Part shown: positions 34,420 to 43,065 of the stretch, one piece after another
How positions within the stretch are numbered: the first letter of the stretch is position 1
Layout: every line of letters starts with the position of its first letter
Assembly: GCF_000144405.1 (NCBI RefSeq)
Contig: NC_014370.1
Location: 1,732,409 to 1,796,408, forward strand
Length of the DNA: 64,000 nt
Direction: 5' to 3'
DNA from: Prevotella melaninogenica ATCC 25845
GTDB taxonomy: Bacteria; Bacteroidota; Bacteroidia; Bacteroidales; Bacteroidaceae
Made by a program: the position numbers and the translations under genes
Notes under the pieces: generated by a model
Database searches by the model: none
The model's input: the letters and a program-made list of their open reading frames with translations, nothing else
Told to the model about the DNA's origin: nothing

Positions 34420-35748
34420 TTATACTTCTTCTCCAAAGAGTGTGGCACTGGTTGAGCCTGTAATGCGTACGCGGACCGTCTCACCAATATGATGATTGCC
34501 ACGTGGCATGACTACAGCCTTGTTCTGTGGCGTACGTCCCATCAGCTGTTCACGGCTTCGTTTACCAAAGCGCTCGATAAGAATATCAAACTCCTTTCCC
34601 TCATCTTTCTTGTTCTGTTCGGCAGAGATTTCAGTCTGAAGGCGAATCAACTCATTCAAACGACGAATCTTCTCTTCCTCAGATACATTGTCAGGGAGGT
34701 GCTTTGCAGCATAAGTACCTGGTCGTTCAGAGTACTTGAACATAAAGGCTGAATCGAAACCTACCTCTCGCATCAATGAAAGCGTTTGCTGGAAGTCTTC
34801 TTCTGACTCATTATGATAACCAATAAAGATATCAGTTGTCAATCCACAATCAGGAACAAGACGACGAATAGCAGCGACTTTCTCAAGGTAGTCCTCACGT
34901 GTATATTTACGATTCATCACCTTCAGCACACTATTACTACCACTCTGTGCAGGGAAGTGGATATGATTACAGAGGTTAGGCTCGGTAGCTACTGCCTCAA
35001 TAATATCCTCTGTCATATCTTCTGGGTTAGAAGTCGTGAAGCGCACACGCATATCTGGTACGCTCTGTGCCACCTTATGCAACAATTCTGCAAAGGAAAC
35101 ACCATTCTCTGGACGCTTACCATTAGGCAACAAGCCATATGAATTAACGTTCTGACCTAAGAGTGTAACCTCCTTAAAGCCCTTATCGTGCAAGTCTTTA
35201 ACCTCTTTCAAGATACTCTCTACATCACGAGAACGCTCCCGACCACGTGTGAAAGGTACGATACAATAGTGACAGAAGTTATTGCAACCACGCATGATAC
35301 TAACGAAGCCCGACACTCTATTGCCACCAATACGCTGTGGGATAACATCACGATAGGTCTCAGTGGTAGAGAGTTCGATATCCAAAGCATTCGTACCATT
35401 CTCACACTGTGCTATCATATCAGGCAAGTTGAGGTAGGAGTCTGGTCCACACACAAGGTTGGCATGGTGATTTTGAATTAAGTCGTCTCTTACTCGCTCT
35501 GCCATACATCCTAACACGCCCAAGATAAGGTCGCGCCCTTTCTTCTGCTCAGCGTGCAAAGCTTCTAAACGATTGTATATCTTGTTCTCTGCGTTCTCAC
35601 GTACAGAACAGGTATTAAGGAAGATTGCGTCTGCTTCATCCTCATTCTCACATACGTCATAGCCTGCCATCTTCATGACTGAAGCCACGACTTCAGAGTC
35701 TGCCACATTCATTTGGCAGCCGTATGTCTCAATATATAGTTTCTTCAT
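34420..35748 (-). CDS. miaB: tRNA-2-methylthio-N6-dimethylallyladenosine synthase
   Basis: The radical-SAM cluster cysteines are at 155, 159 and 162 (GCNNFCHYC); three more cysteines for the auxiliary cluster are at 11 (ETYGCQMN), 47 (FLNTCSVRE) and 81 (LGCMAER). The C-terminal TRAM domain follows. MiaB methylthiolates i6A37 in tRNAs reading UNN codons. Length of 442 is standard. A -7 promoter box is at 35777-35785, 29 bases upstream of the ATG; a terminator follows the stop, so it is monocistronic. Confidence 0.96.
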   Translation of the reverse strand: MKKLYIETYGCQMNVADSEVVASVMKMAGYDVCENEDEADAIFLNTCSVRENAENKIYNRLEALHAEQKKGRDLILGVLGCMAERVRDDLIQNHHANLVCGPDSYLNLPDMIAQCENGTNALDIELSTTETYRDVIPQRIGGNRVSGFVSIMRGCNNFCHYCIVPFTRGRERSRDVESILKEVKDLHDKGFKEVTLLGQNVNSYGLLPNGKRPENGVSFAELLHKVAQSVPDMRVRFTTSNPEDMTEDIIEAVATEPNLCNHIHFPAQSGSNSVLKVMNRKYTREDYLEKVAAIRRLVPDCGLTTDIFIGYHNESEEDFQQTLSLMREVGFDSAFMFKYSERPGTYAAKHLPDNVSEEEKIRRLNELIRLQTEISAEQNKKDEGKEFDILIERFGKRSREQLMGRTPQNKAVVMPRGNHHIGETVRVRITGSTSATLFGEEV

Positions 35749-35776
35749 TCTGTTGTTATCTCGAAAAAATTAGCAT

Positions 35777-35785
35777 GCAAAGATA
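35777..35785 (-). promoter_or_regulatory. -7 box of miaB
   Basis: On the minus strand TATCTTTGC, a consensus match 29 bases before the ATG. Confidence 0.6.
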
Positions 35786-35975
35786 CTAAATTTATCGCAT
35801 ACAACCGAAAAACGTTCTGACTATTTGAGTCTTATGGCGTGCTAACACGGTCTTTTTATCTAATTAAGTCGCTTGATAAACATTTCTCATACAAGTTTTG
35901 CCAGTGATATATCATTCCTTTTATCACGACAATTATGCTGTGTCTTACTTATATTCAACCAATGTGATAAAGCTC

Positions 35976-36041
35976 AGCACGAGTGGTGCGAAGGCTTAGC
36001 ACATATGGTGCGGAGGCTTAACACCACACGTGCGGAGGGAT
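35976..36041. repeat. 22-bp GCAC-N5-GTGC unit array, locus 3
   Basis: Units start at 35976, 35998 and 36020, with centres GAGTG, ATATG and CACAC. Linkers are GAAGGCTT, GGAGGCTT and GGAGGGAT. Exact 22-base spacing. Confidence 0.85.
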
Positions 36042-36178
36042 AAACATCCTACAGTATATCACCAATATAGGTGGAACTTATTATCAAGAAGGGCTATACA
36101 AACGGCATTTAGGTTGATCAGATTGTAAGATTTGCAAAACTTACAAACTCGTTTACGCCCTTTATCGGATATTTTCCG

Positions 36179-36187
36179 TACCTTTGC
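36179..36187 (+). promoter_or_regulatory. -7 box of the U32 gene
   Basis: TACCTTTGC matches the consensus. The leader before the ATG at 36315 would be about 120 bases. Confidence 0.55.
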
Positions 36188-36314
36188 AGACCGATTAGAC
36201 ACATTCACAATAAATAAAGGATAGCTACAGGTCAGTAAAAGCATAGAGATAAGTAGGCTAAAGGTTACTGATAAACTCAATGCCTGATAACTGCCTGGTA
36301 ATGAAAATAAAACA

Positions 36315-37559
36315 ATGAACAAGAATACAAATGATTTTGAGATAATGGCACCTGTAGGCTCACGAGAGTCGCTCGCAGCTGCCATCAATGCCGGAGCTAA
36401 CTCTGTTTACTTCGGTATTGGGAAGCTGAATATGCGTTCGCATTCAGCTAACCACTTCACCATCGACGACCTCAAAGAGATTGCCGAGACCTGTAACGCA
36501 AAGGGAATACAAACTTATCTGACTGTAAACACTGTCATCTATGGCGAGGATATTGAGACAATGCACGAGATTATCGATGCTGCTAAGGCTGCAAATATCA
36601 CTGCTGTCATTGCCAGTGACGTTGCTGTAATGATGTATTGCCGTCAGGTGGGGGTTGAGGTTCACCTCTCAACACAGCTGAATATCTCTAATATTGACGC
36701 CCTAAAGTTCTACGCTCAGTTTGCTGATGTTGCCGTATTGGCACGCGAGCTGAACATGGATCAGGTGAAGGAAATACACGAACAGATTATCAAACAGAAT
36801 ATCTGTGGACCAAAGGGACAGCCTATTCGTATCGAGATGTTCTGCCATGGTGCCTTCTGTATGGCAATTTCGGGCAAGTGCTATATGAGTCTTCACGACT
36901 CTAACCGCTCTGCTAATCGTGGTGCTTGTACTCAGATATGCCGTCGTAGCTATACGGTTACAGACAATGAGACTGGCAATCAGCTTGAGATTGACAACAA
37001 GTACATTATGAGTCCTAAGGACTTAAAGAGTGTTCGCTTCATTGATAAGATGATGGATGCTGGTGTACGTGTGTTTAAGATTGAGGGTCGTGCACGTGGA
37101 CCAGAGTATGTTCACACCGTTGTGAGCTGCTACAAGGAGGCTATCGAGAGCGTACTCGATGGTACCTTCACCGAAGAAAAGAAGGACCAGTGGGACGAAC
37201 GACTCTCAACAGTCTTCAACCGTGGCTTCTGGGATGGCTACTATCAAGGTCAGAAGATGGGCGAATGGACAAAGGATTATGGCAATAAGGCTACAGAGAA
37301 GAAGGTGCTCATCGGTAAGGTGATAAAGTATTTCTCTCGTCTTGGTGTGGCTGAGGTGGCTGTTGAGGCTAACACCTTCGTAAAGGGAGAGAAGCTTCTT
37401 ATCACTGGTAACAGCACTGGAGCTATGTTCCTCAATGCTGAAGAAATCCGTTACGAACTCAATCCTGTTGATAAAGCAGAACAAGGTTGGCGTGTTTCTA
37501 TCCCTGTACCGGACAAGGTTCGCCCAAATGATAAACTGTTTAAGTTAGTAACAAAGTAA
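36315..37559 (+). CDS. U32 family protein (TrhP-like)
   Basis: The 414-residue product has the U32 signature cysteines and context: IEMFCHGAFCMAISGKCYMS, then SANRGACTQICRRSY. The N-terminal TIM-barrel part starts IMAPVGSRESLAAAINAGAN. U32 proteins were first named collagenase-like peptidases; current work links the TrhP group to prephenate-dependent hydroxylation of tRNA U34. The cysteines likely hold an Fe-S cluster. It is transcribed on its own, with a -7 box and a ~120-base leader. Peptidase activity is not supported by the sequence. The family call is firm; tRNA role is from family knowledge. Confidence 0.88.
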   Translation: MNKNTNDFEIMAPVGSRESLAAAINAGANSVYFGIGKLNMRSHSANHFTIDDLKEIAETCNAKGIQTYLTVNTVIYGEDIETMHEIIDAAKAANITAVIASDVAVMMYCRQVGVEVHLSTQLNISNIDALKFYAQFADVAVLARELNMDQVKEIHEQIIKQNICGPKGQPIRIEMFCHGAFCMAISGKCYMSLHDSNRSANRGACTQICRRSYTVTDNETGNQLEIDNKYIMSPKDLKSVRFIDKMMDAGVRVFKIEGRARGPEYVHTVVSCYKEAIESVLDGTFTEEKKDQWDERLSTVFNRGFWDGYYQGQKMGEWTKDYGNKATEKKVLIGKVIKYFSRLGVAEVAVEANTFVKGEKLLITGNSTGAMFLNAEEIRYELNPVDKAEQGWRVSIPVPDKVRPNDKLFKLVTK

Positions 37560-37822
37560 ATTAATAATTCACAATTCACAATTCATAATTATGATTAGTG
37601 TTAATTCAAAATTCAGAATTCACAATTCATAATTATGATTAGTATGGTAATTCTGAATTCAACATTCATAATTCACAATCCAAATTCACAACGATGATTA
37701 CTTCTATTGGTTAATATTATATGGTAAATAACAATATAGTAAATTGCTTGTAGCAATAAACTCTACCAACAAAGGTAATCATAATTATGAATTTTGAATT
37801 ATGAATTCTGAATTAAAATAAG
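37560..37822. repeat. A+T-rich 7-mer arrays in inverted arrangement
   Basis: TTCACAA/TTCATAA/TTCAAAA words fill 37564-37690; the reverse complement (TTATGAATTTTGAATTATG) fills 37780-37820. The two halves could fold into a long imperfect hairpin just before the sufE-like gene. Words are shared with 16590-16690, including ATGATTACTTCTATT. Confidence 0.75.
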
Positions 37823-37828
37823 GCAATT

Positions 37829-38245
37829 ATGACAATAAACGAAGCACAAGATGCGGTAATTGGTGAGTTTGAGGACTTCACTGATTGGATGGATAAATAC
37901 CAAATGCTCATTGACTTGGGTAACGAGTTAGAGCCATTAGAGGAGCAGTATAAGAACGAGCAGAACCTTATTGATGGTTGTCAGAGCCGTGTATGGCTGC
38001 AGTGTGACAATGTAGATGGTAAACTTATCTTCACTGCTGACTCTGATGCACTCATCACAAAGGGTATCATTGCCCTTCTGATACGTGTGTTAAGCAATCA
38101 TACTCCACAAGAGATTATCGATGCTGACCTGTATTTCATTGACAAGATAGGTCTCCGCCAGCATCTCTCACCTACACGTAGCAACGGCTTGCTATCTATG
38201 GTGACAAAGATTAAGGCGTATGCTGTAGGGTTTAGTTTGCAGTAA
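37829..38245 (+). CDS. sufE: SufE family sulfur-transfer protein
   Basis: The 138-residue product has the SufE core: DWMDKYQMLIDLGNELEPL followed by LIDGCQSRVWLQCD, where Cys51 should accept persulfide sulfur from the cysteine desulfurase SufS and pass it on to SufB for Fe-S cluster assembly. No suf genes are adjacent. It is preceded by an inverted A+T array and followed by a G/C-rich hairpin region. Confidence 0.92.
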   Translation: MTINEAQDAVIGEFEDFTDWMDKYQMLIDLGNELEPLEEQYKNEQNLIDGCQSRVWLQCDNVDGKLIFTADSDALITKGIIALLIRVLSNHTPQEIIDADLYFIDKIGLRQHLSPTRSNGLLSMVTKIKAYAVGFSLQ

Positions 38246-38247
38246 GA

Positions 38248-38407
38248 AAGCCTCCCCCAACCCCTCCGAAAGGAGGGGAGTGCAGATAACAAAAACCATA
38301 CATAAGCTGACATGCTATTTTATAAAGAGCATCAAGAACTATCCATAACATAGGGGTATCTCGGTATTCACGCCCCTCCCTATGGGGGAGGGGAAGGGGG
38401 AGGGGCT
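38248..38407. repeat. G/C-rich inverted pair with G-quadruplex-type run
   Basis: GCCTCCCCCAACCCCTCC plus GAAAGGAGGGG (38251-38280) and, inverted, CCCCTCCC-TATGG-GGGAGGGG then AAGGGGGAGGGGC (38373-38406) flank ~90 bases. The plus strand at 38384-38405 reads G5-A-G4-AA-G5-A-G4, a strong four-tract motif. It ends 31 bases before the TrmH-type ATG. Confidence 0.75.
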
Positions 38408-38436
38408 GGTAGTATATGGACGGGCTTTATTATTTT

Positions 38437-39012
38437 ATGAGAAAACTACACACAATAGAAATGAATAGGCTTTCCCTTGAAGAATTCAAGGAAGCTGATA
38501 AACTGCCACTCATCGTTGTGTTAGACGATGTGCGGTCGTTACATAATGTAGGAAGTGTCTTCCGTTCGGCTGATGCTTTCCGTGTGGAAGCTGTCTATCT
38601 ATGCGGTATTACCGCCACACCTCCTAACGCAGAGATTCATAAGACGGCACTCGGTGGTGAGGACTCAGTTGACTGGCGTTACTTTGAACGTACAGAGGAT
38701 GCCATCGAAGAACTCCATCGTCAAGGCGTATTCGTGTATAGTGTAGAACAAGTGGAAGGCTCAACAAAGCTACAAGACCTCAACACACAGAACCCAACAA
38801 ACCATCAACACCCAACACCCAACACCCAACACCCATCCCCCCACTACGCTATCGTGTTAGGCAACGAGGTGAAAGGTGTAAAGCAAAGTGTCGTGGATAT
38901 GAGCGACGGCTGTCTTGAAATTCCACAGTTCGGCACCAAACACTCATTGAATGTTAGTGTAACAACCGGTATTGTCATTTGGGAGTTTGCGCGTCAGCTA
39001 CTTATAAAGTAG
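38437..39012 (+). CDS. TrmH/SpoU-type RNA 2'-O-methyltransferase with in-frame repeat insertion
   Basis: I chose the ATG at 38437 (MRKLHTIEMNRLSLEEFK). SPOUT motifs are DDVRSLHNVGSVFRSADAF, then IVLGNEVKGV and the knot-forming IPQFGTKHSLNVSVTTGI, so it methylates a ribose in tRNA or rRNA using SAM. Between KLQDL and YAIVLGNEV lies a stretch encoded by a CAACACC-type array (38782-38844) giving repeated QNPTNHQHPTPNTQHPSP-like sequence. This lengthens a loop before motif 2 without breaking the frame. All core motifs remain, so it is probably still active. A rho-independent terminator follows. Confidence 0.92.
   Translation: MRKLHTIEMNRLSLEEFKEADKLPLIVVLDDVRSLHNVGSVFRSADAFRVEAVYLCGITATPPNAEIHKTALGGEDSVDWRYFERTEDAIEELHRQGVFVYSVEQVEGSTKLQDLNTQNPTNHQHPTPNTQHPSPHYAIVLGNEVKGVKQSVVDMSDGCLEIPQFGTKHSLNVSVTTGIVIWEFARQLLIK
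38782..38844 (+). repeat. CAACACC 7-mer array inside a coding sequence
   Basis: From 38804 the DNA reads ATCAACACCCAACACCCAAC and continues in this pattern, tandem copies of CCAACAC. It is 63 bases (21 codons) long and keeps the frame. The array type is otherwise intergenic here (20080-20167; 22978-23064). Confidence 0.85.
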
Positions 39013-39040
39013 GTTTCAAACAACTGACGACAGAAGATAT

Positions 39041-39060
39041 AGGGGGCGTATATGCCCCCT
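39041..39060 (+). terminator. Terminator after the TrmH-type gene
   Basis: AGGGGGC-GTATAT-GCCCCCT followed by TTTTG. Plus-strand intrinsic terminator 29 bases past the stop. Confidence 0.8.
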
Positions 39061-39131
39061 TTTTGATTTCAAATCACATGAAAACAGCCTGCATAAGTGG
39101 GAATAAAGCAGTAGTAGAGTTCACCTTCTGC

Positions 39132-39222
39132 GAATTATTTTCATGAAGAAAAATAATTATTTACATGAAAAGAAATATTTATTTTCATGAAGAAAAAGAA
39201 TTATTTTCATGAAAATAAATTA
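39132..39222. repeat. 22-bp CATG array, locus 2
   Basis: The C of CATG is at 39142, 39164, 39186 and 39208: spacing 22, 22, 22. Unit 2 has TTTACATG in place of TTTTCATG. Spacers are A+T-rich (AAGAAAAAGAATTATT type). Confidence 0.9.
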
Positions 39223-39361
39223 TAAGCCTTGCAATGTTTGACCGCTTATTATTGTGAATAGGGTTTGTTAATACGCATACTTCCACTACCCTTCATGGTG
39301 TATAAATCCTTAAAATCATATTTTTACAAGCAATCTTCTTGCTTGTTTTTCTAATATTACA

Positions 39362-39370
39362 TACCTTTGT
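39362..39370 (+). promoter_or_regulatory. -7 box of the lipoprotein gene
   Basis: TACCTTTGT, a consensus match, 88 bases before the ATG at 39459. Confidence 0.5.
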
Positions 39371-39458
39371 GAAATCGAAATCAATATAGAAGGATGGTAT
39401 CATATTAAAGCTATGATATCTAAAAACGACTTAACTTAAAACTAAAAATGAATAGATT

Positions 39459-40289
39459 ATGAAGAAGGTATTATTGTATCTACTTGCTTTACCAGTAGTT
39501 ATGTTGCTATTGGCAAGCTGTCATTCTGAAGAAGATGACTTTATTGATAGGCCTGATGCGAAGAGTTTGATTATTAAAGGGGTTGCTAAAACGCCAGACG
39601 GACAACCAATTCCTAACATAGAAGTGAAGTTGGATTATATGATTATGTCTGGTATTTTTTCTACTAAGGTATATCATAAGGCCAAGGCAACGACGGATAA
39701 GGATGGTGACTACATAATGTTTTTCAACTTAAGCGACAAAGAATTAAAGTCTTTGACCACTGATTCAGCTGATGTAGGCACCGACTACTCTCTACAGATG
39801 ACGTTGGATTTGAGTAAGTTGGATGACAAAGTGTTTCTATTACCTACTGATATCACAGCAGTACATCCGTTGAGTGAGAAAAAGATCTTCTATTCGTATT
39901 ATATAGTGCCAGGTCGTTTACAAAAAGGACAGGTGTATGAGCAGAATATATTCATCCCTCGCAAGCAGCTTGTGAAGGTAAGGATAGAAACGAATGGGAC
40001 TATTAACGAGAAGGATAGCTTTGCCATTTGTAATAAAGTCTGGTATGGTATGGAGAATCAAATACCGGAGAATTTTAATCAAGCAAGAGGCTATTTAAAC
40101 TTTTACCAACCCGTGAAACTGAAGAATACACATAGTCAGACGGTGGAGATCTCATGTGCAGTTGAGCAGAACAGTAAGCTTAGCTTGTATCGTCTACCAT
40201 ATGGAGAGTATAATTATAAGGAGTATTCTTCGGTGGTTGAGGTCCCTGTGATGCAAACAGGAGGTGAGTTGATACTTAGGATGCATTAG
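39459..40289 (+). CDS. Lipoprotein with carboxypeptidase-regulatory-like domain
   Basis: The lipobox LLLASC (Cys21) follows a signal peptide, then an acidic HSEEDDF run typical of surface-exported lipoproteins. Residues ~40-90 (IKGVAKTPDGQPIPNIEVKL, TTDKDGDYIMFF) resemble a carboxypeptidase-regulatory-like beta-sandwich. The rest is beta-rich with no family I recognise. Similar 'radical SAM-associated putative lipoproteins' exist in Bacteroidota, but no radical SAM gene is adjacent, so I do not assign that. Monocistronic with own promoter and a shared terminator. Confidence 0.78.
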   Translation: MKKVLLYLLALPVVMLLLASCHSEEDDFIDRPDAKSLIIKGVAKTPDGQPIPNIEVKLDYMIMSGIFSTKVYHKAKATTDKDGDYIMFFNLSDKELKSLTTDSADVGTDYSLQMTLDLSKLDDKVFLLPTDITAVHPLSEKKIFYSYYIVPGRLQKGQVYEQNIFIPRKQLVKVRIETNGTINEKDSFAICNKVWYGMENQIPENFNQARGYLNFYQPVKLKNTHSQTVEISCAVEQNSKLSLYRLPYGEYNYKEYSSVVEVPVMQTGGELILRMH

Positions 40290-40347
40290 GCTTATTCTGT
40301 GGCTGTTTAGTCTTAGTAGGGCTACTCTCATGGGTATAGTAACAAAA

Positions 40348-40373
40348 ATAGGGGCTGAGTGCTCAGTCCCTAT
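40348..40373. terminator. Convergent terminator
   Basis: ATAGGGGCTGAG pairs with CTCAGTCCCTAT (one G-T wobble) between convergent genes; CAAAA precedes and CTTGTTTTG follows. Confidence 0.7.
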
Positions 40374-40393
40374 CACCTTGTTTTGTATTTGTC

Positions 40394-41395
40394 TTAAATA
40401 GCTCGAAGCACCACGGCAATGGTCTTCATGCGCACATAGTTCTCACTTAAGAACATAAAACCATGGTAGCGATTGGCTGTTCCCCAGCTATTCTTGCAGA
40501 GGAAGAAGCGACGGCCGTGCTGGTCGTGGGCCAATCCAACGATTTCCATGACGTGGTCATCGGTTGTGCGACGTGCCTCAAAAGAAGCCTGCCGACGCTC
40601 TGCTGTCACCTTTTTTTCTTCATGTTTCAACACAGCAAAGCCATTTCCAAATAAGAAACCAGGCTCTGATATGTCACCTTCCCAGCACACAGGATGTCCT
40701 GCTCGTAGACTCTGAACAATGCGATTCATCATCGTGTCGAGTGGAACATTGAGGAAAGTGTCATGAAAGTAATTATCAGGTACTTCCAAAGGGAAGCGTT
40801 GTCCGTAAGGATGATGTGTGAAACTGGTTAGTGCTACGTACTCATCATCAGTGCATACGCTATGTGCAAACTCTAATGGAGTGTATAATGCGCCTAACAT
40901 AAAGACCTGATTGGGTAGTGGTCCGATATACTTATCCAATAGTTTCTCCGCATCATTGCCCTTATCCAACTTACGACAAAGAACGTTATAGTCCATATCA
41001 GGCTTATGACGATAGGCATCATAATGCTGCAAACCGTAGGTTTGTATAAGGTCGAGTGCCATAGTACACATTCCACGCGTTGTGATACCAGCCTCCTTCT
41101 GAACAATCTTATTAGGGAGTAAACGACGACGATTTGCCTGCTCACTAAGGTACATACGTGCCACATAGTCAGGACTTAAGTTTACAGAATCACCCCGCAT
41201 GATATGCTCTGTCTCAAGGGTTGCAAGCATTCCATAGACCCAGCAGAGCGAACTCGAACCTTGATCCTTCACTGGGGTAGTAGGAAGACGCAAGTCGACT
41301 GTGAACTTCTCCTCTGGAAAAGAGATGTTGCTCCGTTGTTGCCCACAGCTTACTAACACTAAACATGTCAAGAATATAAAGATACTTTTCTTCAT
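40394..41395 (-). CDS. C1 (papain-like) cysteine peptidase, lipoprotein
   Basis: The signal peptide ends in a lipobox (LVLVSCGQQ, Cys17). The papain triad is visible: Cys51 in SSSLCWVYG, His281 in TDDHVMEIVG and Asn302 in CKNSWGT. The layout resembles the C1B (bleomycin hydrolase/aminopeptidase C) group but is shorter (333 residues) and envelope-anchored. It may act on peptides outside the inner membrane. It lies at the end of a minus-strand run beginning with rnr, but 162 bases separate it from the previous gene, so it may have its own promoter. Confidence 0.9.
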   Translation of the reverse strand: MKKSIFIFLTCLVLVSCGQQRSNISFPEEKFTVDLRLPTTPVKDQGSSSLCWVYGMLATLETEHIMRGDSVNLSPDYVARMYLSEQANRRRLLPNKIVQKEAGITTRGMCTMALDLIQTYGLQHYDAYRHKPDMDYNVLCRKLDKGNDAEKLLDKYIGPLPNQVFMLGALYTPLEFAHSVCTDDEYVALTSFTHHPYGQRFPLEVPDNYFHDTFLNVPLDTMMNRIVQSLRAGHPVCWEGDISEPGFLFGNGFAVLKHEEKKVTAERRQASFEARRTTDDHVMEIVGLAHDQHGRRFFLCKNSWGTANRYHGFMFLSENYVRMKTIAVVLRAI

Positions 41396-41557
41396 TCTTC
41401 AATTCAATATTACCGTTTCTGTCTTGCATTTGGTTCTTGATAATGCAGCATTATCCCATAACCAGCACTAAAAACAATCGCTAAGTTAACTATAGAACAT
41501 TTGTCTTAACTCCTCTCACTCCCTTTCACTCCTTAACTCCTTCGTCTCTGCTCTCCC

Positions 41558-42373
41558 TCAATACTCTACCATCTTAGTCCAAGCCTCAGCCACTTCCTTG
41601 TCTAATGGTGGGACAACAGCAGGGATAGAGAAGGTCCAAACGCTGTTCTTCTCTTTCTTAATACGTTTGAGTTCACTATCAGTGATAGTCATACGGTCTG
41701 ATACATAGAACTCACTCCAGACGTCAATTCGCTCGTCATCATCCTCTCCACGGTAGTGAGCAAAGAAGGTTTGATGCTTCTGTGAGGCAAGGAGAAGATT
41801 ATTAGAGAGATAACTCTCGCTCTCATCATACTGAGTCATACGAGCCACAATACCATACATACGCAGCTGACTCATATCTACTTCGTGCTTTGGTTGTCCG
41901 ACAAGTTCGTCCATCTCAAGGGTTGTAATGACCTCTGTCTTCCCATTAATCTTCCGCTTTTCCTTGCTTATCTTACCGCATTTATCAGCCCATCGGTACA
42001 CATCTCCATTGTTGCGAGTGGAGTATTCCTCGCTGTCAATACTCTTAAGGAGCGTCTGCCGTTCCAGATTAGGGAGTGAAATGCGCACAAAGGTATCATC
42101 GCCATTGGCTTTCGGAGCCTTACGACGACGTTCACCAAGAAACTTTCGTTCAACAAAAGGCGATCCTTTCTTCCCTTCTGAAGCCTCAGTAGTAGTGTCA
42201 GAAAGCGGTATATAAAACTCCATCATACCGTCAATAAAATAGCTAAGCATAGAGTTTGTGCTCTGATAGACACGATAATAGCCTTTCAGACGGGTGTATT
42301 GTCGTTCCTGCGCCTGTGTATTCACGACCGCAAGAATGAGTATTATGGAAAGCAAGAAACTACGTTTAAACAT
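41558..42373 (-). CDS. Secreted protein of unknown function
   Basis: A signal peptide (MFKRSFLLSIILILAVVNTQAQ) is followed by a mixed alpha/beta mature part of about 250 residues, with basic patches (ERRRKAPKANG) and a conserved-looking IDSEEYSTRNNGDVYRW. It has no lipobox. I do not recognise the family; domain searches would be needed. It begins 27 bases after the hemolysin III gene and is probably in the same transcript as rnr and hemolysin III. Confidence 0.7.
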   Translation of the reverse strand: MFKRSFLLSIILILAVVNTQAQERQYTRLKGYYRVYQSTNSMLSYFIDGMMEFYIPLSDTTTEASEGKKGSPFVERKFLGERRRKAPKANGDDTFVRISLPNLERQTLLKSIDSEEYSTRNNGDVYRWADKCGKISKEKRKINGKTEVITTLEMDELVGQPKHEVDMSQLRMYGIVARMTQYDESESYLSNNLLLASQKHQTFFAHYRGEDDDERIDVWSEFYVSDRMTITDSELKRIKKEKNSVWTFSIPAVVPPLDKEVAEAWTKMVEY

Positions 42374-42400
42374 TTCTTTTAGTATTTATATGAGTACAAA

Positions 42401-43057
42401 TCATAGGTATTCCATTAGGATTCCCCACACGGCTATGATATGACAAATGCTACCTGCGAGGACGAAGAAGTGGAATACTGTGTGCATATACTTACGCTTG
42501 TTGAGCGAATAAAACAGTGCACCAGTAATATACATGACTCCTTCTGCAAAGATCCAGACGAGCGATTGCGTTTCTAAAGCATCGACTAATGGCTTGAAGG
42601 CGACCAATACTGATAGCCCCATACCGATGAATGTCAACGTTTCTAAGTTACTATGGTCACGCAGTTTACGGAAGGATGAGATGGTGCCGAGTATTGCACA
42701 GAGCCATACAAAAGCAAACAAACCCCAGCCCCAAGCACCTTGATTGCGCAAGGCTATCAGTGTTATGGGAGAATAAGAACCTGCTATATGCCAATAAATA
42801 GCGGCATGGTCCCACTTCCGCAACCGTTCTTTCCATACAGAATGGGCAGAGAGGGCATGATAGACGGTCGACGTGATATAACTGAAAAGCATCCCGACAA
42901 GATATAATATCACACCCGCTGTTGCCCAACCAGCCTTCTCACGGGAGCACCAAACAAGGAAAATCGTACCGAACACTACGCCCAGTACGATTCCTCCACT
43001 ATGACTCCATGAGTTCCATAGTTCCTCTTTGTGTGAAAAGAATATCTTTCGTCTCAC
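42401..43057 (-). CDS. Hemolysin III / PAQR-type membrane protein (TrhA)
   Basis: Seven membrane helices across 218 residues with the PAQR/hemolysin III signatures: WSHSGGIVLGV at the start, STVYHALSAH in the second motif, KWDHAAIYWHIAGSYSP and a C-terminal HTVFHFFVLAGSICH. These His/Asp/Ser motifs are typical of a zinc-dependent hydrolase-like fold. In bacteria the family (TrhA) has been linked to membrane fluidity or energy. It starts 8 bases after rnr, so the two are translated from one message. Confidence 0.9.
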   Translation of the reverse strand: MRRKIFFSHKEELWNSWSHSGGIVLGVVFGTIFLVWCSREKAGWATAGVILYLVGMLFSYITSTVYHALSAHSVWKERLRKWDHAAIYWHIAGSYSPITLIALRNQGAWGWGLFAFVWLCAILGTISSFRKLRDHSNLETLTFIGMGLSVLVAFKPLVDALETQSLVWIFAEGVMYITGALFYSLNKRKYMHTVFHFFVLAGSICHIIAVWGILMEYL

Positions 43058-43065
43058 CTTGACAA

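Larger units (their letters stand above)
35749..36314. other. Divergent intergenic region with 22-bp array
   Basis: Between miaB (minus) and the U32 gene (plus). It holds the miaB -7 box (35777-35785), the GCAC/GTGC array (35976-36041), a palindrome TTGTAAG-N10-CTTACAA (36123-36146) and the U32 -7 box (36179-36187). No gene. Confidence 0.65.
39013..39458. other. Intergenic region: terminator, CATG array, promoter
   Basis: The stretch holds the TrmH terminator (39041-39060), the 22-bp CATG array (39132-39222) and a -7 box at 39362-39370 for the lipoprotein gene. No gene. Confidence 0.65.
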
